A model generated the notes under the pieces. It searched no databases, was not told where the DNA came from, and worked only from the letters and a program-made list of their open reading frames with translations. A stretch of DNA of 61,528 nt from JBELHR01 sp049607205 (lineage in GTDB: Bacteria > Bacteroidota > Bacteroidia > Flavobacteriales > Flavobacteriaceae): the NCBI GenBank assembly GCA_049607205.1, contig JBMYWH010000013.1, positions 1-61,528 of the forward strand, written 5' to 3'. Both the position numbers and the translations under genes were made by a program. Below are positions 34,851-43,003 of the stretch, in pieces (position 1 is the first letter of the stretch; every line of letters begins with the position of its first letter).

Positions 34851-37280
34851 TTATCTTAAAGATGCTCCTAACTGTTTTTCAAAAGCAGTTTGAAGTTTTG
34901 CCATCATTTTTGTAATCTGTTTATCTTCTAAAGTTTTGTTCTCATCCTGTAATAAGAAGGAAACCGCATAAGACTTTTTACCTTCTGGAAGTTTATCTCC
35001 TTCATAGAAATCAAAAAGATCTACTTCTTTCAAGAATTTCTTTTCTGTTTGAAAAGCTAAATTATATACTTCTGCAAAACTTGTTTTTTCATCTAATAGA
35101 AGGGATAAATCTCTTTTTACCGCTGGGAACTTGGCCATTGCTTGGACAACAATTTTATGATTCTTAGTCACCATAATTAAATTTTCCCAATCAATATCAG
35201 CATAGAACACCTCTTGTTTGATCCCGAATACCTTCAAAATTCGCTTAGAAACAATTCCTAGGTCAACTAATTTGATTTTTCCTTTATAAAGACTTAAACC
35301 ATCTGCAAAACAATCAGATTTAGTTGGTTTAACCTTTACCTGTCCGTCAATCCCTAGTCTTTCTAATAGGGAAGTAATTACTCCCTTAATATAGAAGAAA
35401 TCAAGACTAATATCTTTTTGATTCCAAGATTCCTTGGTACGATTACCAGAAACAAATAAGGTCAAGTGTTTTTTCTCTTCATACTTATCATTGTAATGAT
35501 GGTATGATTTTCCGAACTCAAAGAACTTAATATTGTCGTTCTTTCTGTTGATATTATAAATAACTGACTCTAATCCACTAAAAAGTAAAGATTGACGCAT
35601 TACCTCTAAATCCGCAGAAAGTGGGTTGAGCATTCTCACATTATTCTCGCTGTTAACATCCTCAGTCAAATCAGCATAAGCCGGCTTGGTTAGAGAATTA
35701 GCCATCGTTTCATTGAAGCCTTGAGCAGTCAACTGATTAGCAACGATATTTTCAACTTTAACTTCATCAAACTCCGAATTGGTGATTGATGTATTTAATT
35801 TATTTGAATACTCAATATTATTATAACCGTAAACTCTTAAAATCTCTTCGATAACATCTGCTTCTCTAAGAACATCGGTTCTGTAAGCAGGTACAATAAG
35901 ACCTAATCCTCCTTCGGTTTCACTGTTTAATTTTATTTCTAAAGAAGCTAAAATTGATTTAATCGTTTCCTTAGGAATTTTCTGACCAATCAGTCTATAA
36001 GCATTATCGTAAGATAGAAACACTTCGTTGTCCTCAATTTTAGTCGGATAAAATTCTAAAATATCAGAAGTAAATTTACCCTGAGCATATTTTTCAATTA
36101 ATAAGGCAGCTCTCTTTAGGGCATACTTTGTTAAATTAGGGTCGATTCCACGTTCGAATCTAAACGAAGCATCCGTATTTAGTGCATGACGTTTTGCTGT
36201 TTTACGAACAGAAACGGCATCAAAATAAGCAGACTCTAAGAAGATCGTTGAAGTACTCTCTGTCACACCAGATTTCTCTCCTCCAAAAACCCCTGCAATA
36301 CACAACGGATTAGATTCACCATCACAAATCATCAAGTCTTCAGCATTCAATTCTCTTTCCACACCATCAAGTGTTGTAAACTTAGTTCCTTGAGCTAAGC
36401 GCTTCACAACTACTTTACCCCCTTTAATTTTATGGGCATCAAAAGCGTGTAATGGTTGCCCTAATTCATGCATCACATAGTTTGTGATATCTACAATATT
36501 ATTAATTGGAGCCAACCCTATGGATTTCAATCTATTTTGCATCCATTCAGGAGATGCAGCGATAGTCACGTTTGAAATCGTAATTCCACAATATCTAGGA
36601 GCTAACTTTTCTTCATTGACTTCAATATCAACTTTGAAACTTCTGTCATCCACGTGAAAATCACTTACAGATGGCGTTATTAATTCTTTAGTTTCTCCAA
36701 GTTGCACTAATCCCGCTTTTAAATCTCTAGCAGTTCCGAAATGACTCATGGCATCCGAACGGTTAGGTGTCAATCCAATCTCAAAGACTTCGTCAACTTC
36801 TATATCAAAAACTTCTGCAACAGGAGTACCCGGCTTCAATTCTGAATCCAAAACCATAATACCATCATGATCAGTTCCTAAACCTAGTTCATCTTCGGCA
36901 CAAATCATTCCTAGAGATACTTCTCCTCTGATTTTTCCTTTCTTGATTTTGAATCCTTCACCGTCTTTATCATATAATACAGTTCCTACTGTTGCAACAG
37001 GAACCTTTTGACCTGCAGCTACATTAGGGGCTCCACATACTATTTGTACGGGTTCACCTTGTCCTAAGTCCACTGTAGTAACACTTAAACGATCGGCTCC
37101 AGGATGTTTTTCTTTAGTTAAAACTTCACCAACAACAACCCCTTGAAGGCTTCCTTTGATAGATTCAATCTTATCAATTCCTTCAACTTCAAGTCCTAAG
37201 TCTGTTAAAAGGGCTCCGGTACGTTCTGAGTCCCAATCTATTTGGATAAATTGCTTTAGCCAATTATATGATATCTTCAT
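34851..37280 (-). CDS. pheT: Phenylalanyl-tRNA synthetase beta subunit
   Basis: This 809-residue subunit has the full bacterial layout: an N-terminal tRNA-binding EMAP-type domain (about 40-150, VVVGEVLTKEKHPGADRLSV), B3/B4 (about 215-370), B5 (about 400-475), the catalytic-like core, and the C-terminal FDX-ACB anticodon-binding domain (about 715-809, FPAVKRDLSLLLDE). It pairs with PheS, which is not in the window. A -7 box lies upstream and a terminator follows. Confidence 0.97.
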   Translation of the reverse strand: MKISYNWLKQFIQIDWDSERTGALLTDLGLEVEGIDKIESIKGSLQGVVVGEVLTKEKHPGADRLSVTTVDLGQGEPVQIVCGAPNVAAGQKVPVATVGTVLYDKDGEGFKIKKGKIRGEVSLGMICAEDELGLGTDHDGIMVLDSELKPGTPVAEVFDIEVDEVFEIGLTPNRSDAMSHFGTARDLKAGLVQLGETKELITPSVSDFHVDDRSFKVDIEVNEEKLAPRYCGITISNVTIAASPEWMQNRLKSIGLAPINNIVDITNYVMHELGQPLHAFDAHKIKGGKVVVKRLAQGTKFTTLDGVERELNAEDLMICDGESNPLCIAGVFGGEKSGVTESTSTIFLESAYFDAVSVRKTAKRHALNTDASFRFERGIDPNLTKYALKRAALLIEKYAQGKFTSDILEFYPTKIEDNEVFLSYDNAYRLIGQKIPKETIKSILASLEIKLNSETEGGLGLIVPAYRTDVLREADVIEEILRVYGYNNIEYSNKLNTSITNSEFDEVKVENIVANQLTAQGFNETMANSLTKPAYADLTEDVNSENNVRMLNPLSADLEVMRQSLLFSGLESVIYNINRKNDNIKFFEFGKSYHHYNDKYEEKKHLTLFVSGNRTKESWNQKDISLDFFYIKGVITSLLERLGIDGQVKVKPTKSDCFADGLSLYKGKIKLVDLGIVSKRILKVFGIKQEVFYADIDWENLIMVTKNHKIVVQAMAKFPAVKRDLSLLLDEKTSFAEVYNLAFQTEKKFLKEVDLFDFYEGDKLPEGKKSYAVSFLLQDENKTLEDKQITKMMAKLQTAFEKQLGASLR

Positions 37281-37302
37281 TTCTCACTTTATAAATTGCC
37301 CA

Positions 37303-37310
37303 CAAAGATA
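37303..37310 (-). promoter_or_regulatory. -7 promoter element for pheT
   Basis: Minus strand TATCTTTG, exact TAnnTTTG, ending 22 bp before the pheT ATG at 37280, in the 40-bp gap after recG. Confidence 0.45.
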
Positions 37311-37320
37311 AAAAAAAAGT

Positions 37321-39420
37321 CTAGGAAATATTACTCCAAACTCCTGTTTTTCTATGAATATCTTCATAGGTTTTCAGAACTTGTCTATGGGCTGGCTGAG
37401 ACAAGTTAGGGTCCTCTTTAAGAAGTACTTGTGCTGCTTCTCTTGCAGCTGATAAAATGGCCTGATCCTTGACTATATCTGCTATCTTCATGTTGAGTAC
37501 ACCACTTTGTTGTGTCCCCATAATGTTTCCGGGACCTCTTAATTTTAAGTCAGCCTCTGCAATTTCAAAACCATCATTAGTTCTAACCATAGTCTCCAAA
37601 CGAGTTTTTGCATCTTCACTCAATTTAAAGCTAGACATCAAAATACAATAACTCTGTTCGGCTCCTCTCCCTACTCTACCTCTAAGCTGATGTAATTGGG
37701 AAAGCCCAAAACGCTCTGAACTCTCAATAATCATCACCGAGGCATTGGGAACATTCACCCCAACTTCAATCACTGTGGTCGCAACCATAATCTGAGTTTC
37801 TCCTTTCACAAATCGTTGCATTTCAAAATCCTTATCCTTGGGCTTCATCTGTCCATGAACAATACTGATATGATACTTAGGCATTGGAAATTCACGTGAA
37901 ATACTCTCATAGCCATCCATCAAATCCTTATAATCCATGGCTTCTGATTCCTGAATTAATGGATAAACAATATAAACCTGACGTCCTAGAGCGATTTCAT
38001 CTCTAATAAATTTAAAGACTGCCAATCTATTTTTATCGTAGCGATGTACCGTTTTAATCTCTTTCCTACCTGGAGGTAATTCATCAATTACAGAAACATC
38101 TAAATCCCCATAAACACTCATGGCTAAGGTTCTAGGAATTGGTGTTGCAGTCATCACTAAAACATGTGGTGGCAAACTGTTTTTTTGCCACATTTTTGCC
38201 CGTTGTGCCACCCCAAAACGATGCTGCTCATCAATAATAGCCAGACCTAAATTCTTAAACTTAACCTTATCTTCTAATAAAGCATGAGTCCCTACAATAA
38301 TTTTCAGGCTGCCATCTTCTAATCCTTGGTGAATTCGCTTTCTTTCAGAGGTCTTAGTAGAGCCCGTCAGAAGAGCCACTTCAATATCCATTTGTTCGAT
38401 TAACTCTAAAATTGAGCTATAATGCTGATTTGCCAGAATTTCAGTAGGTGCCATCATACAAGCCTGAAAACCATTATCTAAAGCTATAAGCATAGATAAC
38501 AGCCCAACCATAGTCTTACCCGACCCTACATCTCCTTGTAGCAAACGATTCATATGGGCACCATGTGCCATATCATTACGAATCTCTTTAACCACTCTCT
38601 TCTGAGCACCTGTAAGTTCAAAGGGCAAAATATGTTTGTAAAAATGATTAAAATAATCCCCTACATGTTCGAAAGCAAAACTCTTAAACTTCACCTTGTG
38701 AAGGAGTTTTTTACGAATTAATTGGAGTTGAATATAGAATAGCTCCTCAAACTTCAGTCTTCTTTGAGCTTGAGCTAAATCCTCTACATTTTTTGGGAAA
38801 TGTATATTTAAAAGTGCGGTGTTTTTATCTACTAATTGATAACGATCCAGGATAGATTGTGGTAGGTTTTCGGTAAACTTTCCATAATTCTCTTTCATCA
38901 ATGCCTGGACCATTAATGAAATTGCACGATTACTTACACCTTTATTGCTCAGTTTTTCTGTGGAATGATACACCGCTTGTAATCCACCTGCAAGAGATTT
39001 CTTATAGGAAGCTAAAAGTTCCATCTCAGGATGAGGCATGGTGAAATTCCCATTGTAGAAATTCGTTTTACCAAAAATAACATAAGGTTGCCCAGTTTTC
39101 AAATTGTCTTTGATCCACTTTCCTCCTCTAAACCAAACTAATTCAATCGAACCAGTATCATCCTGAAAATCTGCAACCAACCTTGAACCTCTTTTCTGCT
39201 TAACAGATCTAAATCCGGTTATTTTACCTATGATCTGAACCTCTGCTCCAGTGGGCTGAAGTTCATTAATCTTATAAAACTTACTGCGATCTATATATCG
39301 AAAAGGAAAAAAATTTAACAAATCAGAATAGTTGAAGATCCCTAGCTCTGTGTTGAGTAGGGCTGCTCTAGAGGGACCAACCCCTCTTAAATATGTTATA
39401 GCAGTTTGACCAGTATTCAA
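37321..39420 (-). CDS. recG: ATP-dependent DNA helicase RecG
   Basis: This 699-residue superfamily 2 helicase has the N-terminal wedge/OB domain (about 10-180), the motor with LLQGDVGSGKTMVGLLSML (Walker A), IIDEQHRFGVAQR (DEQH Walker B), VMTATPIPRTLAMSVYGD, and motif VI ESSERFGLSQLHQLRGRVGRG. It remodels stalled replication forks and Holliday junctions. Length is normal for the family. Divergent from the RsmB-type gene. Confidence 0.97.
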   Translation of the reverse strand: MNTGQTAITYLRGVGPSRAALLNTELGIFNYSDLLNFFPFRYIDRSKFYKINELQPTGAEVQIIGKITGFRSVKQKRGSRLVADFQDDTGSIELVWFRGGKWIKDNLKTGQPYVIFGKTNFYNGNFTMPHPEMELLASYKKSLAGGLQAVYHSTEKLSNKGVSNRAISLMVQALMKENYGKFTENLPQSILDRYQLVDKNTALLNIHFPKNVEDLAQAQRRLKFEELFYIQLQLIRKKLLHKVKFKSFAFEHVGDYFNHFYKHILPFELTGAQKRVVKEIRNDMAHGAHMNRLLQGDVGSGKTMVGLLSMLIALDNGFQACMMAPTEILANQHYSSILELIEQMDIEVALLTGSTKTSERKRIHQGLEDGSLKIIVGTHALLEDKVKFKNLGLAIIDEQHRFGVAQRAKMWQKNSLPPHVLVMTATPIPRTLAMSVYGDLDVSVIDELPPGRKEIKTVHRYDKNRLAVFKFIRDEIALGRQVYIVYPLIQESEAMDYKDLMDGYESISREFPMPKYHISIVHGQMKPKDKDFEMQRFVKGETQIMVATTVIEVGVNVPNASVMIIESSERFGLSQLHQLRGRVGRGAEQSYCILMSSFKLSEDAKTRLETMVRTNDGFEIAEADLKLRGPGNIMGTQQSGVLNMKIADIVKDQAILSAAREAAQVLLKEDPNLSQPAHRQVLKTYEDIHRKTGVWSNIS

Positions 39421-39467
39421 GATCTCAATTTTATAGCGAATATAGTTAAAATGTCTGTTTTTGAACG

Positions 39468-39475
39468 TATCTTTG
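39468..39475 (+). promoter_or_regulatory. -7 promoter element for the RsmB-type methyltransferase gene
   Basis: TATCTTTG, exact TAnnTTTG, ending 17 bp before the ATG at 39493. A TTTTTG lies too close upstream to be the -33 element. Confidence 0.45.
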
Positions 39476-39492
39476 CAGCAACTTAGAAGATT

Positions 39493-40701
39493 ATGAGATT
39501 ACATAGAAATTTAGTTTATACCGTTATCGAATCATTGAATGAAATATACAATGAAGGTATGTATGCGGACAAGGTAGTACAAAAGGCTCTTAAGAAAGAC
39601 AAGCGCTGGGGGGCAAGGGATCGTAAATTCGTAGCAGAAACCATTTATGATATGGTAAGATGGAAACGATTATACAATGAAATTGCGGGTACTAAATACC
39701 ATTATAGCGCAGAGAATATTTGGAAGAACTTTGCGGTGTGGGCCGTTTTAAATGATATCACTCTACCGGATTGGGATCAACTACAAGGGGTTCCTGAAAG
39801 AAGAATCCGAGGTGGATTGGACAAGGTGAAAAACGATCGTAAAATCTTTGAATCTATTCCAGATTGGTTGGACGAAATGGGAGTTCGTGAACTAGGAGAA
39901 AAAAGATGGTCTAAAGAACTAAAAGCTTTGAATCAAAAAGCTCCAGTGGTGCTTCGTGCAAATTCTCTTAAAATAAATCAAGTTGAACTTCAAAAAGTTT
40001 TAGCTGAAGAGGGAATTGAAACGACCATACTAAGGGAATATCCTGATGCAGTTGTTTTAAATGAGCGTCAAAACGTGTTTATCTCAGAAAGTTTCAAAAA
40101 AGGATTATTCGAAGTTCAAGACGCATCTTCTCAGTTGGTTGCTCCATTCTTAGAAGTAGAACCTGGAATGAGAGTGATTGATACTTGCGCAGGTGCGGGT
40201 GGAAAAACCTTACACCTTGCAGCTCAGATGGAAAATAAAGGACAGTTAATCGCCATGGACATCTATGGTGGTAAGCTACAAGAATTAAAAAAACGTGCCA
40301 GACGTGCTGGAGTTCACAATGTGAACACTAGAGTTATTGAAGGTTCAAAAACCATCAAGAAATTAAAGAATTCAGCCGATCGTATCTTAATCGATGCTCC
40401 TTGTTCTGGAATTGGAGTTTTGAAAAGAAACCCGGATTCTAAATGGAAATTGCAAGAGGAATTCGTTGAGAACATCAAGAAAACTCAAGCTGAGATCCTA
40501 GACTCATATTCTAGAATGCTTAAAGTAAAAGGGCTAATGGTCTATGCAACTTGCTCGATTATGCCTTCAGAAAATGAAAATCAAGTCGCTACGTTTTTAG
40601 AAAACCATGCTAATTTTAAATTGATCAAAGACCTTAAAGTTTCTCCAAGTGAGAGCGGATTTGATGGTTTTTACATGGCCTTATTAGAAAGAACGGAATA
40701 A
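39493..40701 (+). CDS. RsmB/NOP-family RNA (cytosine-5) methyltransferase
   Basis: This 402-residue SAM-dependent enzyme has a helical NusB-like N-terminal part (about 1-140), the RNA-contact segment with VVLRANSLKIN, the SAM motif VIDTCAGAGGKTLHLAAQ, motif IV with the cysteine DAPCSGIGVLKRNPDSKWK, and motif VI YATCSIMPSENENQV with the catalytic cysteine. It methylates a cytosine in rRNA or tRNA; RsmB (16S C967) is the nearest guess but the site is not proven. An SDR gene follows 4 bp later. Confidence 0.92.
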   Translation: MRLHRNLVYTVIESLNEIYNEGMYADKVVQKALKKDKRWGARDRKFVAETIYDMVRWKRLYNEIAGTKYHYSAENIWKNFAVWAVLNDITLPDWDQLQGVPERRIRGGLDKVKNDRKIFESIPDWLDEMGVRELGEKRWSKELKALNQKAPVVLRANSLKINQVELQKVLAEEGIETTILREYPDAVVLNERQNVFISESFKKGLFEVQDASSQLVAPFLEVEPGMRVIDTCAGAGGKTLHLAAQMENKGQLIAMDIYGGKLQELKKRARRAGVHNVNTRVIEGSKTIKKLKNSADRILIDAPCSGIGVLKRNPDSKWKLQEEFVENIKKTQAEILDSYSRMLKVKGLMVYATCSIMPSENENQVATFLENHANFKLIKDLKVSPSESGFDGFYMALLERTE

Positions 40702-40705
40702 AGAT

Positions 40706-41704
40706 ATGAATACAATATTTGTCACAGGTGGGTCCGGTTTCATCGGACTCCATTTGGTCGAATTACTACTAAAGAACAACTATAAGGTTCATGTTTTGTA
40801 CAGGAATTCTGCAAAACTCGAGGCCATCGACCATCCTAACTTAAGCTTATTCAAAGGTTCTCTATCGAATCTTGAATCCATAGAAAGAGCAGCACGTGGT
40901 TGCGATGGGATTATTCACGTCGCTGGTGTGGCGAAACAATGGGCCAAGGACCCTGAGCTCTTTAACAAAGTTAACATTCAAGGAAGTATCAACGTCTTTG
41001 AAACGGCAAAAAAACTTGGTATAAAGCGCGTAGTAAATACATCTACAGCAGGTACCATCCCTCCTTCTTTCGAGGAGCAGATTCCTAATGAAAATACCAC
41101 ACGAGAACTTGATTACTTTTTTGAATATGAAGCCTCAAAAGCTCGCGTTGAAGAAATTGCAAGGGACTATTGTTCTGAAGATTTGGAAATAATCACAGTA
41201 AATCCATGCCGTGTCTACGGTCCCGGAGAAATTGGTCAATCCAACTCTACAGTTCTCATGATGGATAAATACCTTAGGGGAAAATGGAAATTTATGCCCG
41301 GAGACGGATCTCAATACGGTTCATTTGTCTATGTTGAAGATGTCGCACAAGGAATGCTTCAAGCCTTGTTAAAAGGCAAGAGCGGAACTCGTTATATCCT
41401 TGGGGGGGAAAACGCCAACTACTTAAGCTTTTTTGAGTATTTAAAAGACTTAGGAGCCGTGAATTATAAAGTTTATGCTATCCCATTGAACCTTATTAGC
41501 AGTATCGCTAAAGTTTCAGGCTTCTTAGCAAAACAATTCGACATTGCTCCTTTAATGATGCCAGGAGTTGCAAGAAAATTATTTTATGATTGGAAAGTTG
41601 ATATTTCTAAAGCTCAAAACGAATTAGACTATCATCCACGACCTTTAAAACAAGGCTTGGAACAAACCTATCAATGGTGGCTTGAACAAAACTCAAAGGC
41701 TTAA
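40706..41704 (+). CDS. NAD(P)-dependent epimerase/reductase (extended SDR)
   Basis: This 332-residue extended short-chain dehydrogenase has the Rossmann motif VTGGSGFIGLHLVELLL at the N-terminus and the YxxxK catalytic pair in FFEYEASKARVEEI, with NPCRVYGPGEIG after it. It looks like the dihydroflavonol-4-reductase/3-beta-HSD-like branch. The substrate is unknown. It follows the RsmB-type gene by 4 bp. Its last codons lie inside an inverted repeat shared with the convergent methyltransferase gene, whose stop overlaps its own. Confidence 0.88.
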   Translation: MNTIFVTGGSGFIGLHLVELLLKNNYKVHVLYRNSAKLEAIDHPNLSLFKGSLSNLESIERAARGCDGIIHVAGVAKQWAKDPELFNKVNIQGSINVFETAKKLGIKRVVNTSTAGTIPPSFEEQIPNENTTRELDYFFEYEASKARVEEIARDYCSEDLEIITVNPCRVYGPGEIGQSNSTVLMMDKYLRGKWKFMPGDGSQYGSFVYVEDVAQGMLQALLKGKSGTRYILGGENANYLSFFEYLKDLGAVNYKVYAIPLNLISSIAKVSGFLAKQFDIAPLMMPGVARKLFYDWKVDISKAQNELDYHPRPLKQGLEQTYQWWLEQNSKA

Positions 41705-41727
41705 TTAGCCTCTTTGAGTTTTTGTTC
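41684..41727. terminator. Hairpin inside both convergent gene ends, probable bidirectional terminator
   Basis: GAACAAAACTCAAAG (41684-41698) is complementary to CTTTGAGTTTTTGTTC (41712-41727) with one bulged T; GGC/GCC can extend the stem inside. The loop contains TTAATTA, which supplies the overlapping stop codons of the two convergent genes. T-rich arms in both directions would allow termination, although the run is interrupted by GTT. Confidence 0.55.
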
Positions 41728-42870
41728 CAAATATTGAGAATCTACATTATACTCATGTTTTAATTCATCAATCTTTGCTTCTAAAGCTTCGGAATCGGCA
41801 TTACTATTAGCTGATTTCATACCAACCATCATAATGTTTTTGCGCGTGTGCTCATTGGATACAAACTCAAAAATCTTTGTTTTATAAGCCTCTTTTTCTA
41901 GAATCAATCCTCGCAGTGTATCCGTAAGCATTTCATAGGCTCTTTCTTTAAAGATTCCATGTTTTAACATTGGATTGTCAGTGGACTTTCCTTTAGATTG
42001 CTGTCTTAATTGCTTATGGCAACAAGGTGCACAGACTATGAGGTTCGCATTCTTCTGAATTCCTGTAAATAAAGCATCATCAGTCGCTGTATCACAGGCA
42101 TGAAGTGCTATTAAAATGTCTATCTTATCTATTTCAAAATTCTCTATGCGTTGAGCAACGAAGTTTAAACCTCCAAAACCACAGGTCTTAGAGATGTCAT
42201 TACATAAATCAACCAGTTCTGTTCTTAGTTCAACCCCGTACATTTCAACCTCAAAACCTTTTTGACGTGTTAGAAAATCATAGAGCGCAAAGCTCAGATA
42301 ACCCTTACCAGAGCCCATGTCAACCACTTTGATTTTCTTAGGTAATTTAGAATGTTTAACAAGGCCTTCAATGATTTCTAAGTACTTGTTAATCTGTCTG
42401 TATTTGTCAGCCATTTTTGGAATGAGATCACCATTAGCATCCATAATTCCTAAATGATACAAATAGGGTGCTTGTTGATCTGCTCTCTTTTCTTTTGAAC
42501 GATCATTGCTAAATTCTGGCATGTTTTTGAAAGTAGCTGCTTGACGTCTTGAAGAAAGTTTTCCTTTCTTAGAAATTAAAAACTGAGCGTCTTCTTTCAA
42601 AGAAAATATAGTTACTGCCCTGAAATCGTGATATAGAAGATCTAAAAGATTCGATTTCGATGTTTCAAAATCATAATTTTTAGTTTCATCTCTTGTCTGA
42701 TATCTATAAGTCCATTGCATCAAATCTTCTCCTTTGATTCTCACGGTTCTTATATAAATATTTTGCAGTTCACTTGATTTAGGAAATGGTTTACTCAGAG
42801 TCAATTTCACAAAGTTCTGATCTTTGACATAGCTTTCCCAACTTTCTATAATTTCATTCCATTTTTCCAT
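41701..42870 (-). CDS. SAM-dependent methyltransferase (Methyltransf_32-like)
   Basis: This 389-residue protein (from ATG 42870) has an N-terminal domain of unknown role (about 1-160) and a class I methyltransferase domain with VVDMGSGKGYLSFALYDFL, ALHACDTATDDAL and CAPCCHKQLRQQSKGK, the pattern seen in METTL25/GSTCD-like proteins. The substrate is unknown. A longer frame from TTG at 42897 is rejected because a strong promoter (42875-42903) covers it; that promoter would place the mRNA start at or next to the ATG itself. Confidence 0.85.
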   Translation of the reverse strand: MEKWNEIIESWESYVKDQNFVKLTLSKPFPKSSELQNIYIRTVRIKGEDLMQWTYRYQTRDETKNYDFETSKSNLLDLLYHDFRAVTIFSLKEDAQFLISKKGKLSSRRQAATFKNMPEFSNDRSKEKRADQQAPYLYHLGIMDANGDLIPKMADKYRQINKYLEIIEGLVKHSKLPKKIKVVDMGSGKGYLSFALYDFLTRQKGFEVEMYGVELRTELVDLCNDISKTCGFGGLNFVAQRIENFEIDKIDILIALHACDTATDDALFTGIQKNANLIVCAPCCHKQLRQQSKGKSTDNPMLKHGIFKERAYEMLTDTLRGLILEKEAYKTKIFEFVSNEHTRKNIMMVGMKSANSNADSEALEAKIDELKHEYNVDSQYLEQKLKEAN

Positions 42871-42874
42871 GCTA

Positions 42875-42903
42875 CAAAAGTACTGTTTTTTAGACAATTC
42901 AAA
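42875..42903 (-). promoter_or_regulatory. Strong promoter directly abutting the methyltransferase ATG
   Basis: On the minus strand TTTG (42903-42900) and TACTTTTG (42882-42875) are exactly 17 bp apart, both perfect matches. Only 4 bp separate the -7 box from the ATG at 42870, so the transcript should be leaderless or nearly so. Confidence 0.65.
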
Positions 42904-43003
42904 CTCTTAAAAACTTGTTGAAAAGTCCCCTCTTTTTGAATTATTAGACCAAAGCTTTTTTGTAACTTCACCCGCGTTAAACAACATCACTAAATATTTT
43001 AAA

